Positions 49,304 through 59,454 of a stretch of DNA of 64,000 bases are shown here, in pieces. How positions within the stretch are numbered: position 1 is the first letter of the stretch; every line of letters starts with the position of its first letter. Both the position numbers and the translations under genes were made by a program. The DNA lies in assembly GCA_905147135.1 (NCBI GenBank), contig LR990060.1:4170001-4234000 (forward strand). Direction: 5' to 3'. The notes beneath the pieces were generated by a model. The model ran no database searches, had not been told where the DNA came from, and saw nothing but the letters and a program-made list of their open reading frames with translations. This DNA is from Blastobasis lacticolella. Taxonomy: Eukaryota; Arthropoda; Insecta; Lepidoptera; Blastobasidae.

Positions 49304-49704
49304 CTCAAGTCCGCTAATTTACTAATGGCTTGATTGAACTGTAAATAATTGGATCACAAGCGCAGCTCAACGGCAGTTTGCCGCGATTTTGGTATTCTAC
49401 TGCTACTAATTATTTTTTCTTTTTATACCGCTAAGGTGGCAAACAAGCTTACGGCCTGCCTGATGGTAACGCATCCTATGGACGTTTGCAATACCAGGGG
49501 CATCACCCACGCGTTGCCGACCCCGTAAAAACCCTCCATGAAGGAGGAACAGAGTTGGAGACAGCACCGAGCCTTGCGGGACACCAGCGTTAATGTCCAA
49601 GCTATTGGAGCAACAGCCGTCCACTACTAATTAAAACGGCCATTTAGCTGTTATTGCGATACAATAACAATTAAATGGATTCTTATTAAACTAGCGGACT
49701 TGAG
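49304..49704. mobile_element. MITE-6 with a nested LINE scrap
   Basis: Terminal inverted repeats CTCAAGTCCGCTAATTTA (49304-49321) and TAAACTAGCGGACTTGAG (49687-49704). The interior left part (AGCTCAACGGCAGTTTGCCG, TTTTGGTATTCTACTGC) is the inverse of one 70-bp unit of the 50741-51410 minisatellite. 49413-49623 is a LINE insertion. Confidence 0.8.
49403..49633 (-). mobile_element. Rearranged Jockey-type LINE insertion with 10-bp target duplication
   Basis: CTACTAATTA is duplicated at 49403-49412 and 49624-49633. Between them is a 211-bp LINE on the minus strand with a T-rich tail complement at the left. It joins the polymerase block NAGVPQGSVLSPTLFLLH directly to the C-terminal GGFLRGRQRVGDAPG. 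Several hundred codons are missing, yet a single target duplication bounds the whole. Confidence 0.85.
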
Positions 49705-50673
49705 GCCTATAGTTACTCGTTCGTTATTCATTCTAACAACAGTGCAAGTAAGAGTAGAACTCGAGCCATGAAGGTTCCGAACACGCAAAAATAAATTAGT
49801 TCAGGTTTGGAATTGTCAAAATGTATGATTGACTACACATAGCACCTTAATTTTTTAATAGCGTCTCTTTCTATTAGCTGTTTTCATTATAGGGTTTAGT
49901 ATTTTTTATTATTTTATAGTTAAGTATTTTAATATTTAGTTTAGACTTTAGTGTTTTCAAGTTCTCTTTTAAATTAAATAAGGCATTTATTTTACTAAAA
50001 CTTTAGGCGACACCTAAGTCGATCTAAAATATTACTAACAAGAAAAGCGTTGAACCAACACAAACCATAATAAAAACTAACTAGCTAAGTCACTGTTATC
50101 TTTATGACACCGATCTTGTGACTCCAAAATTATTAGGAATATCTTAAGGCGCCAACTTAAGAGTCGCCTAAGTTTATTGAAATCAAGCTTAAGTTCCTGA
50201 GAGTATCCGGGAGGGCTCCAGACTCATGATCCCACCACGATGTCCAACTTTTGGTTCCACGAGTCATTTGCAGAGACCGCCAAACAGACAGTCAGACACA
50301 CTACAATACAAATCGTTTGTTGTCTCTCTGTTCTGTTGTCTAAAGGTTCCATTTACACCTTTCAGGGTGGTTTTTCGGGTTTTATCCCCAAGATAATTTT
50401 ATAATTCAAATATGCCGCCGTGAACATTCCCTAAGGATAAAGGTGAATTAATAATATTAAAAATAAACTTACTGACCTAATAAATATCGCAATGCACCAT
50501 GTTGCGTAGTTTCTATCAATTTTTTAATCAGTTTGTGACACCACCTCGATTGTCACGTCCTGCGATAGAACGCACTGACGTAACGCACATCAGTAACGCC
50601 ATTAGCAAATTTGACTCGCCACTAGTCGACACGCCAAGAAGAAGAAGAGCCATTGGCTATCTAAAGGTCTGGG
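49705..50673. other. Gene-free stretch
   Basis: AT-rich, no domain-bearing frame, no recognised repeat. Confidence 0.4.
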
Positions 50674-51410
50674 TCTTGAGTCCGCTAATTTACTACGTTT
50701 CGATCGAAATATAATAAAAACGGCAGTTTTAATTGTGCCGGATACCAAAAACGCGTAAATCTGCCATTGAGCTGAAATTCAATTAAGCCATTAGTACCTA
50801 ACAGTAGCACAATACCAAAAACGCGTAAATCTGCCATTGAGCTGCGATTCAATTGAGCCATTAGTACTTAACAGTAGCAGAATACCAAAAACGCGTAAAT
50901 CTGCCATTGAGCTGCGATTCAATTGAGCCATTAGTACCTAACAGTAGCAGAATACCAAAAACGCGTAAATCTGCCATTGAGCTGCGATTCAATTGAGCCA
51001 TTAGTACTTAACAGTAGCAGAATACCAAAAACGCGTAAATCTGCCATTGAGCTGCGATTCAATTGAGCCATTAGTACTTAACAGTAGCAGAATACCAAAA
51101 ACGCGTAAATCTGCCATTGAGCTGCGATTCAATTGAGCCATTAGTACTTAACAGTAGCAGAATACCAAAAACGCGTAAATCTGCCATTGAGCTGCGATTC
51201 AATTGAGCCATTAGTACTTAACAGTAGCAGAATACCAAAAACGCGCATATCTGCCATTGAGCTGCGATTCAATTGAGCCATTAGTACCTAACAGTAGCAG
51301 AATACCAAAAACGCGTAAATCTGCCATTGAGCTGCGATTCAATTGAGCCATTAGTACCTAACAGTAGCAGAATACCAAAAACGTGTCAAACTATAATTGA
51401 GCTGCGATTG
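50674..51410 (+). mobile_element. MITE-6-related element with expanded interior
   Basis: Begins TCTTGAGTCCGCTAATTTAC, the MITE-6 terminus (one base altered). It continues AAAACGGCAGTTTTAATTGT, as in the MITE-6 interior, and then enters the 70-bp array. The right terminus is missing: sequence after 51410 (TGTTCCGGAAATTTATCTTG) is unrelated. Confidence 0.7.
50741..51410 (+). repeat. 70-bp minisatellite, about 9.6 units
   Basis: ATACCAAAAACGCG recurs at exactly 70-base steps (50741, 50811, 50881 ... 51371). The unit is AATACCAAAAACGCGTAAAT, CTGCCATTGAGCTGCGATTC, AATTGAGCCATTAGTAC(T/C)TA, ACAGTAGCAG. Inner units are almost identical; first and last are the most diverged, as expected for unequal exchange. 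The T/C change at the 58th position alternates among units. Confidence 0.95.
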
Positions 51411-52240
51411 TGTTCCGGAAATTTATCTTGACCTACGACACCGTGATGCCACCTCTTTCTATCCTGCACCATCTTCCGCCAATCGAGGATGCCTAGTGCA
51501 GGCCGTGTGTGGATATATATATTACATACATACATAAGGTCACACCATTTGCCGTAGAGGTAGGCAGAGTAGTCCTAACAAATCTCTCTTGCTTCTTGAA
51601 CATTCGACAACCTTTTCATACATGCTCGTCGGTTTAGAATACTACTGACCTCACCTTTCTTTCTACACCGATTTGATCTCTCATATTATGTCTCTATCTC
51701 TGATATGTCTTACCAAATATAAATATTGAAACAATAATTTTCATATTTCTGTGTATATGGAAGACGCCATAAATAAATGTACGTACACCTTTGACTAATA
51801 TTTTATTAAACATTTTTCTTGTGAATAAAATTCTATTGGTCATGTAGTGTTTGTTTCAATAAATCACCATGGAGTGGGAATTGATTGATTCCCATCGACT
51901 AATATCGCTAATAGTTTTATATACTTCCATAAGTTACAGTAATTAGACATTTATTATGATTTTCGAATCTCCCAACTATCAAAGACCCGCCTCGGCTTCT
52001 CACGGATTTTCTCGGCTTTTCTTTACTGTAATAACTAATATGCATGAACTAAACCTACATATAGGTATACTTAACCTCAGTACATAATTAACCTACTCAA
52101 ATGTATCCTATACTACTGAACCAATTTTAATTAAACTAAGGTGTCTAAGAACTACTTGTATTAAACTCTCATTCAAATAAACAAATCCGCATCGAAGTTG
52201 GTCTATCCTGTTGGGAGCTACAAATTCTACAATAACTATA
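51411..52240. other. Gene-free stretch
   Basis: No coding signal. 52125-52235 (ACTGAACCAATTTTAATTAA, TCGAAGTTGGTCTATCCTGT) is a diverged relative of 54840-54960. Confidence 0.4.
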
Positions 52241-52436
52241 CTCTATACTAATATTATAAAGAGGAATAGTTTGATTTTTTGTTTGTTTGTTTGTTTGTAT
52301 TGAATAAGCTTCGAAACTACTGGACCGATTTCAAAAATTCTTTCACCGTTGGGAAGCTACACTATCCCCGGGTGACATAGGCTATATACCCGTGTACCCG
52401 TAGTGGTACCCGTGCGAAGCCGGGGCGGCTGCTAGT
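52240..52436 (+). mobile_element. Helitron-like CTAG-ended repeat
   Basis: TCTATACTAATATTATAAAG, TTTGTTTGTTTGTTTGTATT, CGAAACTACTGGACCGATTT, CCCCGGGTGACATAGGCTAT and GTGCGAAGCCGGGGCGGCTG then CTAGT. The 3' CTAG/T fits Helitrons, but the 5' neighbour base is not A. The class is therefore tentative. Confidence 0.55.
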
Positions 52437-52639
52437 ATAATAATATATACAGAAATACCCCGCGCCGCCTACCTTTTTCGATCACATTTTTTCACGGTTA
52501 ACTGGTAGATAGACGATGGTAGTTGGACGATGACTGGGCCCTGCGTTATACTCGTGAACGGATGCTGCCTTGGTGGACTGGCTTACTCTTGGTGTAGTTT
52601 TAGGTGGTTTTTCTTAATTATACTAGACATACCTATATG

Positions 52640-52805
52640 TATAATATATCGAGCGCGGTCCGGCTCTGCCTGGCATTGTCGAGCACGGTCCGGTCGTGGT
52701 TGGCGTGGGGTGGGTTTGCGGGCGGTTAGCGTGTCATTGTGTGTTTCCTTCCTACTTTCCCACCCCCCTCCTTTTTGACGATTGAAAGAGATATTTATTG
52801 TACTA
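52640..52805 (-). repeat. Dispersed repeat, inverse of 47735-47905
   Basis: See 47735-47905. The segment 52654-52700 holds a short internal duplication, GAGC(G/A)CGGTCCGG, twice. Confidence 0.65.
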
Positions 52806-52984
52806 ATCAATAAAGAAATTTTTTTTTTGGTTTTGAATTTGATAAGGCTACTCTAGCCAATGTACCTTTAGTGCATAAAGTTTTAATAAATACATTAATA
52901 CACTCATACATTTTTCTGTCTTGCTGGGGACTGCCTATGACACTGAAATACATTCGACTACGGTCTATCTTATATGTGAATTCA

Positions 52985-53315
52985 GTGTATGTAATAGTGA
53001 TACATCTCCCCAAAATCGTCGTGCCCTTATGGTTAATCGGTCCAACTCGTACCCTGAGGTACTGGTTCGTACCACCGTGCCTGTACAGATTACTCTTTTC
53101 TGAGTTATGTACAATAGTTGAACAATAGTGAGGCGCCTGAATGTTTAACCATGATCCGACCTGGTCAGGTTCCCCTGTTACCAGGGTCACGGAGGTCAGA
53201 TGGCAGTCGCTCCACTGTAATTAGCTGACCTGCGAAATCCTGGATCATGGTCAAGGCAGACCCTAGGCCCTCGTGCTCGAGAGCACAACCGGAACATTAA
53301 CGCCAAGATGATAAT
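52985..53315 (+). mobile_element. SINE-B copy, degraded head
   Basis: A head-like TGCCCTTATGGTTAATCGGT, CCAACTCGTACCCTGAGGTA, CTGGTTCGTACCACCG is followed by CTCTTTTCTGAGTTATGTAC. The TCACCATTAA...body segment is shortened. Then come GCGCCTGAATGTTTAACCAT, CAGTCGCTCCACTGTAATTA, CACAACCGGAACATTAACGC and CAAGATGATAA. Confidence 0.75.
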
Positions 53316-53632
53316 TATCCACATGGTACCTACGCAAAAGAGTTTTTTGGTACTTAATTTGAATGAAGTACTTAGTGAAACTAATAAACAATTATCTTAG
53401 TGTTAAAAATAATTTGTAAACTTTGTATCAAAATGGAAAAAATGCTTAAACATTAAATTAGTTTTCAGTTAAAGATTCCTACGTTAATTTTATACAGTGG
53501 CAAGTTCTCATATTAAAATATTTGCTCAGTATTTTTTACTAGGCGTTCCAATGTCTTTCTTCCAAAAGTAATAGTTTCAGATTGAAATCAAACTACATAT
53601 GTTTTTTAGTACTATCTCCACCTTTTGAGGTA

Positions 53633-53662
53633 CTTGAGGTACCTGTCTGCAGGTACCTCAAG
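53633..53662. repeat. Perfect 13-bp inverted repeat, 4-base loop
   Basis: CTTGAGGTACCTG (53633-53645) pairs exactly with 53650-53662 around TCTG. It lies at the edge of a segment (GCACCGCATCCGCTCACCTT) that also edges the LINE at 33005. Confidence 0.85.
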
Positions 53663-53754
53663 GGCCAGCACCGCATCCGCTCACCTTAGGTTGTAGATGT
53701 CCTGGACGACAGCGACCACTTGTCCGTGTACCTCTCTAGACAATAAAAAATAAT

Positions 53755-53820
53755 ATCAACAGCCCCTAACAGTCCACTGCTGGACTTAAGCTTCCACATT
53801 AGTGAAGGGTTAATCAATAA
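53755..53820 (-). mobile_element. R3 3' scrap, reverse
   Basis: ACAGCCCCTAACAGTCCACT and GCTGGACTTAAGCTTCCACA only. Confidence 0.5.
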
Positions 53821-53829
53821 TCATCACAT

Positions 53830-54290
53830 CAGAAAACGCTGTGTCATTTTTAACCCCCCCCTCAAATAGAAGTTATGTGTCCTCTGCGTGTGGCTGGATT
53901 CAAATTGTGGCCATCACAGATTCTCGCTATGTCGGTCTCTCTACAGTGCGTGTGGTTTATTCTGCAACTCGTTTCGCTTTCTCGATCTCGATCGATTTCA
54001 GTTTTTACCCCCGCCGAAAAAAGAGGGATGTTACACGTTTGACATGTGTATCTGTATATCTGTAGCGCTGTGTATCTGTGTGCCTCTCCGTGGCAGCGTA
54101 GCTCGCGAACGGAAGGACCGATTTGAATGCGGTTTGAAAGCCAGCTAGATCAGAAAATCCAGATGGTTCATAACTTACTCAGGCTTAGATTATCCCGGTT
54201 GACTGGTAGATAAGGCTATTTTAGCTTTAAGTCCGCCACTGTACTTTTGTGCATAAAGTTTTAATAAATAAATAAATAAAACTTAATTTC
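53830..54290 (+). repeat. Unclassified dispersed repeat with (AATA)n end
   Basis: GAACGGAAGGACCGATTTGA, GTTGACTGGTAGATAAGGCT, GTGCATAAAGTTTTAATAAA then TAAATAAATAAA. The terminal motif GATAAGGCTA..., TTTAGTGCATAAAGTTTTAA also occurs at 52840-52890. It has the look of a retroelement 3' end. The 86-codon frame inside is not supported. Confidence 0.45.
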
Positions 54291-54299
54291 ATTAAAATC

Positions 54300-55370
54300 G
54301 GTTTAGTAGTTTATTAAAAGTCCGATCGATTAAATTGTCCTCGGCAGACGCAAATCGACACTCCTTCGGGAACTGCTATTGTAAGCCCAGATCATAATAA
54401 TCTAGACGACTATCAAAGCTAGACAGGCATGCTCCATCATCGGCCGCATCGTCATTTACCACCAGCTGGTGAGATGGCGGTCAAATGCCTGGCTAGTCAA
54501 ATTAAAAAAGACATTGTCTAGTTAAAAAACACATATATTTACTAAGTACAAATCCAGTAGTCCCATTACGTTATCAGTTAGTTATTTCAAGTTGTTAAAC
54601 GCCCGTATTTGTCCGAATACCTGCGTAAGTTATACCAAAGTGATAACGTCAGTTACCATCGGCATTCGGCGTTTGAATTGGTAAACGGTGGCGTACCTAC
54701 ATTGTAACTTGATTTCCATATTGCAGATATCAACTTTCAATTGTAAACAACTCGGTATGTAGGTGAGCATATTGTCGGAGAGAAAAACGTAGGAAATCGA
54801 CGACCAAGTTTAGATTTACCTAAATATTTTTGAAACTACTAAACCGATTTGAATTAAGCAAAGGTAAGAACCACCTCAATTAAACTAGCTTTCAAATAAA
54901 AAAAACTGCATTGAAATCGGTCTATCCGTTCGGCAGCTATGATACAGACAAAATAACACACCTCTTTTTCGACAGTAGTTAAAAAAACGCTTTCCATATC
55001 TGTCTGCCTGTATATGAGCTTGAGCTATTATTATACCTCGCAATGGATTTTAATGCAGCTTTCACGATCATATAGAGAATTTCCTCAGGCAGTCTTATAT
55101 TGTATAAACATGCATTTATAGAAATAGGTACTCCGAGAACACCGGTTGAACATGCGAAGCCGGTATTTAAGAAAAAACTGTTTTATAAACTAAAACAGTA
55201 ACGACAAACGGCTTTTTCTCTTAGGTACCAAGGTATCATTTTTAACACTTTCGTTCTTATTATACATGAGCGCTTCGTCAAAGTACTCAGGTACAACCGA
55301 GAACAAAAGTTATTGCAAATGTGTGTTTGGTAAGAAAAGAATTAAAAGCTTAAAAAATTAAATATAATTA
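54300..55370. other. Gene-free stretch
   Basis: No supported gene. 54835-54990 (GAAACTACTAAACCGATTTG, AAATCGGTCTATCCGTTCGG) is a dispersed repeat relative of 52125-52235. Confidence 0.4.
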
Positions 55371-55374
55371 TAAA

Positions 55375-55715
55375 TATCTTGGCGTTAATATCCCGGTTGT
55401 GCTCTCGCGCGCGAGGGCCCAATGTCCGCCTTAACCATGATCCAGGATTTGGCAGGTCAGATAATTACAGTGAAACGACTGCCATCTGACCACCGTGACC
55501 CTATTAACAGGTGAACCTGACCATATTAGATCATGTTGCTACTGATCACAGTCGCCTGAATGTGCAAGTGTCGTCACGATGTTGTCCCTCACCGTAAGAG
55601 CATCGGTTAGTGATCAACTTATGTACATGACTCAGAAAAGAGCCATTTGTACATGATGGGATTCGAACCTGGGACCCCTCGCTTATAAGTCGGACACCTT
55701 AATCACAGCACCCTT
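55375..55715 (-). mobile_element. Near-complete SINE-B, reverse
   Basis: From the tail complement ATCTTGGCGTTAATATCCCG through GATAATTACAGTGAAACGAC, GTCGCCTGAATGTGCAAGTG and CCCTCACCGTAAGAGCATCG. It reaches the head complement GGGATTCGAACCTGGGACCC and CTTATAAGTCGGACACC. Confidence 0.85.
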
Positions 55716-55934
55716 AGTGACAAAGCACTCAAATGACTGACTTAGCTTGATTCAAAGTAGCGTGTAGTAAAGATGTTTCCCATATATTCTATTTTTGGCA
55801 CACGAATAAATAAATAAATCACTAGACCACACACCAGAATTAAAAGCTAAAATTTCAACTTAATAACAAATAGTTCATTCTACTTAAGGTATCTATTTCC
55901 AACTTATTTTTATTGCTGTCATAGCCTTCTAACT

Positions 55935-56275
55935 TACGAGAAGGTCACACTTAATAGGCTCGCAGCGTAAACACATTGAAATACTAAAACTAAGTTGAGA
56001 TAAATTATTTAAGAAGTCTTTTTTTGTTATACGGCAGACAAACAGGGAAACGGGCCACCTGATGGAAAGTGGTCACCGCCGCCCATGACCATCAGCATCA
56101 CCAGGAGAGTTACCAATGCGTAGCCTACCTCTGAAAATACCTTTAATATACCTCTTGAACGATCGCATGTCATAATCCAAAGGAAACAAGTAACACTAAG
56201 TTGAGATAAAACATAAAAAAAATTACAAAAGGTCACACTTAATAGGCTTGAAGCAGCGTAAACACATTGAAATAA
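55935..56275 (+). repeat. Local duplication flanking a LINE scrap
   Basis: GGTCACACTTAATAGGCT and GCAGCGTAAACACATTGAAA occur at about 55943-55982 and again at 56231-56272. ACTAAGTTGAGATAAA occurs at about 55989 and 56194. The LINE fragment at about 56020-56190 sits between the two ACTAAGTTGAGATAAA copies, which could be its target duplication, inside a larger duplicated block. Confidence 0.65.
56018..56190 (-). mobile_element. Jockey-type LINE 3' scrap
   Basis: A T-run, then GGCAGACAAACAGGGAAACG, GGCCACCTGATGGAAAGTGG and CGATCGCATGTCATAATCCA. This is the 3' UTR and last codons of the LINE seen at 18490, ending about 170 bases in. Confidence 0.8.
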
Positions 56276-56536
56276 GTACTTACTAACATTGGTTTAGGAG
56301 GAGTTAGTGAAAATACAGACAGACAGACGCTTTCCAGTTCAATGTATGTATAAATTATTTATTTGTATTACTTTATAACCATAGGTATCTATCTCTAGGT
56401 ATTTTTTATGTTCACAATTCGTTTTTGTTTCAATCCCATTCGATTTGCAAAGTAAAGAAGACAAAATAATTAAAGTATATCTCGCCAAACACTTTCGCCG
56501 CCCACTGTACCGTTTCCCAAATACCATAGATTCCCA

Positions 56537-56543
56537 TATAAAA
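56537..56543 (+). promoter_or_regulatory. Candidate TATA box of the serpin gene
   Basis: TATAAAA within CCCATATAAAAGGTTTCCC, 157 bases before the chosen start codon. Transcription would start near 56567 and give a 5' UTR of about 130 bases. Confidence 0.5.
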
Positions 56544-56699
56544 GGTTTCCCATACGCGCTATCGCTCGCCGCACTTAAATCACGATGGCAAACGTTTTCC
56601 ATGGCAGTTAAGAGGCGTCTATTGTGGCCGCGGAACGCGAGAACAAAGCTAAATTATCCAGCCAGTGTCCACACAACCGCCGTCTCAGACACCCGTGCA

Positions 56700-57896
56700 A
56701 TGCTCACAGCGTACTTATTCGCCACAGTCGTGAGTCTAGTCTTGACGGCTCCACTGGACAATGGCAACTTCGACGGCATCAACCATTTCTCGCTGAAACT
56801 CCTCGAGAACACGTACGCGTATCAGGATAATTTCGGCTCGCACAACGTGGCTATATCACCGACATCAGTATGGAGTGTATTCACCTTGCTGACGGAGGGG
56901 TCCACCGGAGATACGTTCCACGAACTGATGATGGGCCTCAACTTGCCTACCGACCTACGAACGACCCAGATGCTGCACCTAGCCGTGAGGGATTTACTCC
57001 GCAGCGGAAGTAAGGACGTCACCCTTAGAGGACAGAAAGTGATGTTCACCGATGGCTCCTTGCAAGTGCACGAGGAATTCTGCAGGGCCTCCAACATGTT
57101 CAAAACCGATATTTACTCCGTAGACCCGTCCAACACGACGAAGCTCGCCAAGGATATCAATTACTTCATCTGCCTCGCCACAGAAGGAAGTATAGCCCAC
57201 GTGGTGACGCCAGACATGTTGCAAGAGTTGCGCATGATTCTAATCGATGTATTGTACTTTAAGGCGAGTTGGACGCACGCATTCGACCCTTCGCAGACGC
57301 GAGTGGAAGCCTTTTACAATTCTCAAGGCAGGAAGATCGGGTCAGTGAACATGATGTACCACAAAGCGCCGCACGTTATTGGAGATTCCAACGAACTCGG
57401 TGCTCAGATACTGGAGATGAACTACGGGAAGGATGAGCGGTTCGCCATGATTATACTGGTCCCGTACGATGGGATGCCTTTAAAAAGGTTGCTGAGTAAC
57501 CTAGCGACTCAGAGCCAGGATTGGATGTTCAAATTCAAAATTGATGGGAACCTTCCAAGCGTAGAGTGCTATATACCGCGGTTCAAGGTTACAGTGGAAA
57601 CGGACCTTATACCGCCGATGCAGTACCTAGGGATATATTCCATTTTTGATATGAAGAAAGCGCAGTTGCCTGGAGTGTCTACTAGTGCACTGTTCATTTC
57701 AAAAGCGATACAAACTGCCGAAATAGAGGTGAACGAAGAAGGTACAGTAGCATCGGCCTCTACCTTCATCGGATTAGAAGATAGGATATTAGGACAAAAA
57801 TTTGAAGCGAATAAGGAATTCGTGTTCTTGATTGTCGAGAAGCGATCGAATCTCATACTTTTCGCTGGAGTGTATAATGAACCTTCAATAGTGTGA
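56700..57896 (+). CDS. Secreted serpin, likely inhibitory, Arg at P1
   Basis: A 398-residue intronless frame. The frame is open upstream to 56445, but I choose the Met at 56700. It starts a clear signal peptide (MLTAYLFATVVSLVLTA), gives normal serpin length and has G at -3. Family motifs: NVAISPTSVWSVFTLLTEGS (~49-68), LIDVLYFKASWTHAF (~181-195), FAMIILVPYDGMPL (~248-261) and the C-terminal NLILFAGVYNEP (~384-395). The reactive-loop hinge reads EVNEEGTVASAST (343-355). Small residues at P12-P9 and Thr at P14 are typical of inhibitory serpins. Counting from Gly348 as P15 places P1 at Arg362 (LEDR/ILGQ), predicting a trypsin-like target such as a clip-domain protease of immunity or melanisation. 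It resembles insect serpin 77Ba-type proteins to me, but this is unchecked. No intron is unusual for many serpins. The first canonical AATAAA downstream (58150-58155) lies inside MITE-4. Confidence 0.93.
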   Translation: MLTAYLFATVVSLVLTAPLDNGNFDGINHFSLKLLENTYAYQDNFGSHNVAISPTSVWSVFTLLTEGSTGDTFHELMMGLNLPTDLRTTQMLHLAVRDLLRSGSKDVTLRGQKVMFTDGSLQVHEEFCRASNMFKTDIYSVDPSNTTKLAKDINYFICLATEGSIAHVVTPDMLQELRMILIDVLYFKASWTHAFDPSQTRVEAFYNSQGRKIGSVNMMYHKAPHVIGDSNELGAQILEMNYGKDERFAMIILVPYDGMPLKRLLSNLATQSQDWMFKFKIDGNLPSVECYIPRFKVTVETDLIPPMQYLGIYSIFDMKKAQLPGVSTSALFISKAIQTAEIEVNEEGTVASASTFIGLEDRILGQKFEANKEFVFLIVEKRSNLILFAGVYNEPSIV

Positions 57897-58075
57897 TATG
57901 TGATAATTGCGTGAATTTCAAGTTACCATGTGACCAGTGTTCATAAAGCTTAAAACTAAGTAAGTAACTTTTGTAGATACATAAGCTCAAGGGAATCTAT
58001 GTTTATTGCATAGGTACTTAAGATAAATGAGCAAAAACGACATTACGAGTATCGCTGCAATGCTATTACTAGTAT

Positions 58076-58317
58076 GTAACAGACGATCCGTTTTGGCTGT
58101 AGCCGACTAACCGTCAGTTGCAGTTGATATTAATCCTTACGCAGTATAAAATAAAGTCGCTTTTGGCTGCGGGAGACGTGGTCGGACGTGCGACTAAGGT
58201 CGTCTCGCCCGCGCATGCGAATAAATCCAAAATCGACTTCATTTTGTACATCGTAAGGAGTAGTATCCATTGCAACTGACGGTTGGTCGGCTCCAGCCAA
58301 ACCGGAGCGTCTGTTAC
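58076..58317. mobile_element. MITE-4, complete copy
   Basis: Arms of about 65 bp: GTAACAGACGATCCGTTTTG, GCCGACTAACCGTCAGTTGC, TTAATCCTTACG on the left; CGTAAGGAGTAGTATCCATT, GCAACTGACGGTTGGTCGGC and GGAGCGTCTGTTAC on the right. The centre holds AATAAA (58150-58155) and GAGACGTGGTCGGACGTGCG. No clear target duplication. A single arm occurs at 8034-8094. Confidence 0.85.
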
Positions 58318-58610
58318 TAAGTTATGCCTTAGCACTGGTTTTTCTACGATCATCAATTAAATGATAATTGAACATAATTAATGAAGCTGTAGTTACACAT
58401 TTTGTTGTAACTATCAATGACTGCATTGCAAATCTAATTACGCCTTGATACATGTACCTAAGATAAGTAGGATTAATTTAAATTTAAATATTTTAGAAAT
58501 ATTGGCCCTAATTTTTATGGAAACCTGTGTCATATAAATTTAAATGGCTAGCGAATAAAAAACGAATAGTGCCTTTGTAAAGTCTCTAATTTATCAAAAC
58601 CTACAAAAAA
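58318..58610. other. Gene-free AT-rich stretch
   Basis: Nothing recognised. Confidence 0.45.
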
Positions 58611-58613
58611 CAA

Positions 58614-58832
58614 AACATCATCATCATATCAGCCGAACGACGCCCACTGCTGGGCATAGGCCTCCCCCAGAGATCTCCACAAAGGCCGGTCTTGTGCCTT
58701 CCGCATCCAGATGGTACCTGCGATCTTTCCCAGATCGTCGGTCCACCGACCGAGACCATGGTCGCCACTCCAAAACTTTCCTGCCCCAAGGGCCATCTGT
58801 TCTGCGTGCCCTGCCCATTGCCACTTAAGCTA
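58614..58832 (-). mobile_element. R4 LINE 3' fragment, reverse
   Basis: ACATCATCATCATATCAGCC, CACTGCTGGGCATAGGCCTC, ATCCAGATGGTACCTGCGAT, GGTCGCCACTCCAAAACTTT, GCCCTGCCCATTGCCACTT. A deletion removes the GGCCTACCCACGCTGCG block. Confidence 0.75.
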
Positions 58833-58992
58833 AATATTGTTATTAATTTGTATGTCTTGTAGAAACACTAACTTACAATATACATTTACCTAGTTCCAAA
58901 TGCGAATTGTAATAATCACTCTTCCGGAGGATATGTAGGTAATGTTCGCTAAAATAATATATAGGTAAAATTCATATAGATAGTTTCGTTTC

Positions 58993-59252
58993 ATCATCAC
59001 AGCCCATAACAGTCCACTGCAGGACTTAGGGCCTCTCCCATGAGAGCGGAAGTTATTGCCATAATCTCCACGCTTCCCAGGCGGGTTGGAGATCGCAATA
59101 TTATAGGTAAATATAGTAATGGAAAACGCTGCCGCCCATTTTACATCCTACGCAGACTCTAGACTTTTGCCTCGAAAACATTAGTCACCTTGTACGACAC
59201 CCACGAGCGTAAGGGGTTGGTGCTATTCTTCTCTGCCGGACACCACACGGCT
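58993..59252 (-). mobile_element. Full-length R3 repeat, reverse
   Basis: CATCATCACAGCCCATAACA through GGCGGGTTGGAGATCGCAAT to CTGCCGGACACCACACGGC. The R3 5' end is followed by AATAGTTTCGTTTATC, and ATAGTTTCGTTT also precedes its 3' end (58979-58990). This is a likely target duplication of about 12 bp. Confidence 0.85.
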
Positions 59253-59454
59253 AATAGTTTCGTTTATCATAAGGTTAAATAATATATTCTAAGTTACTGA
59301 CATAATTTTATTATTTTATCCACATCATCTTCATCTAGATGCCTGGCTCCCACAGAGGACAGATGAGTGTCGTTGATGTGTTGGCTTCGAACTAAGACAC
59401 TCGCATCGCGACTTTTTTCACCGTGTACTAGATGTGAATTCCATTTATAAAGTT

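Noticed and set aside
50741..51410. CRISPR-like array
   Set aside because: The 70-bp units are directly contiguous with no unique spacers, and the context is eukaryotic.
56445..56699. N-terminal extension of the serpin by 85 residues
   Set aside because: It contains the TATA-like motif and would bury the signal peptide inside the protein. The Met at 56700 fits family length.
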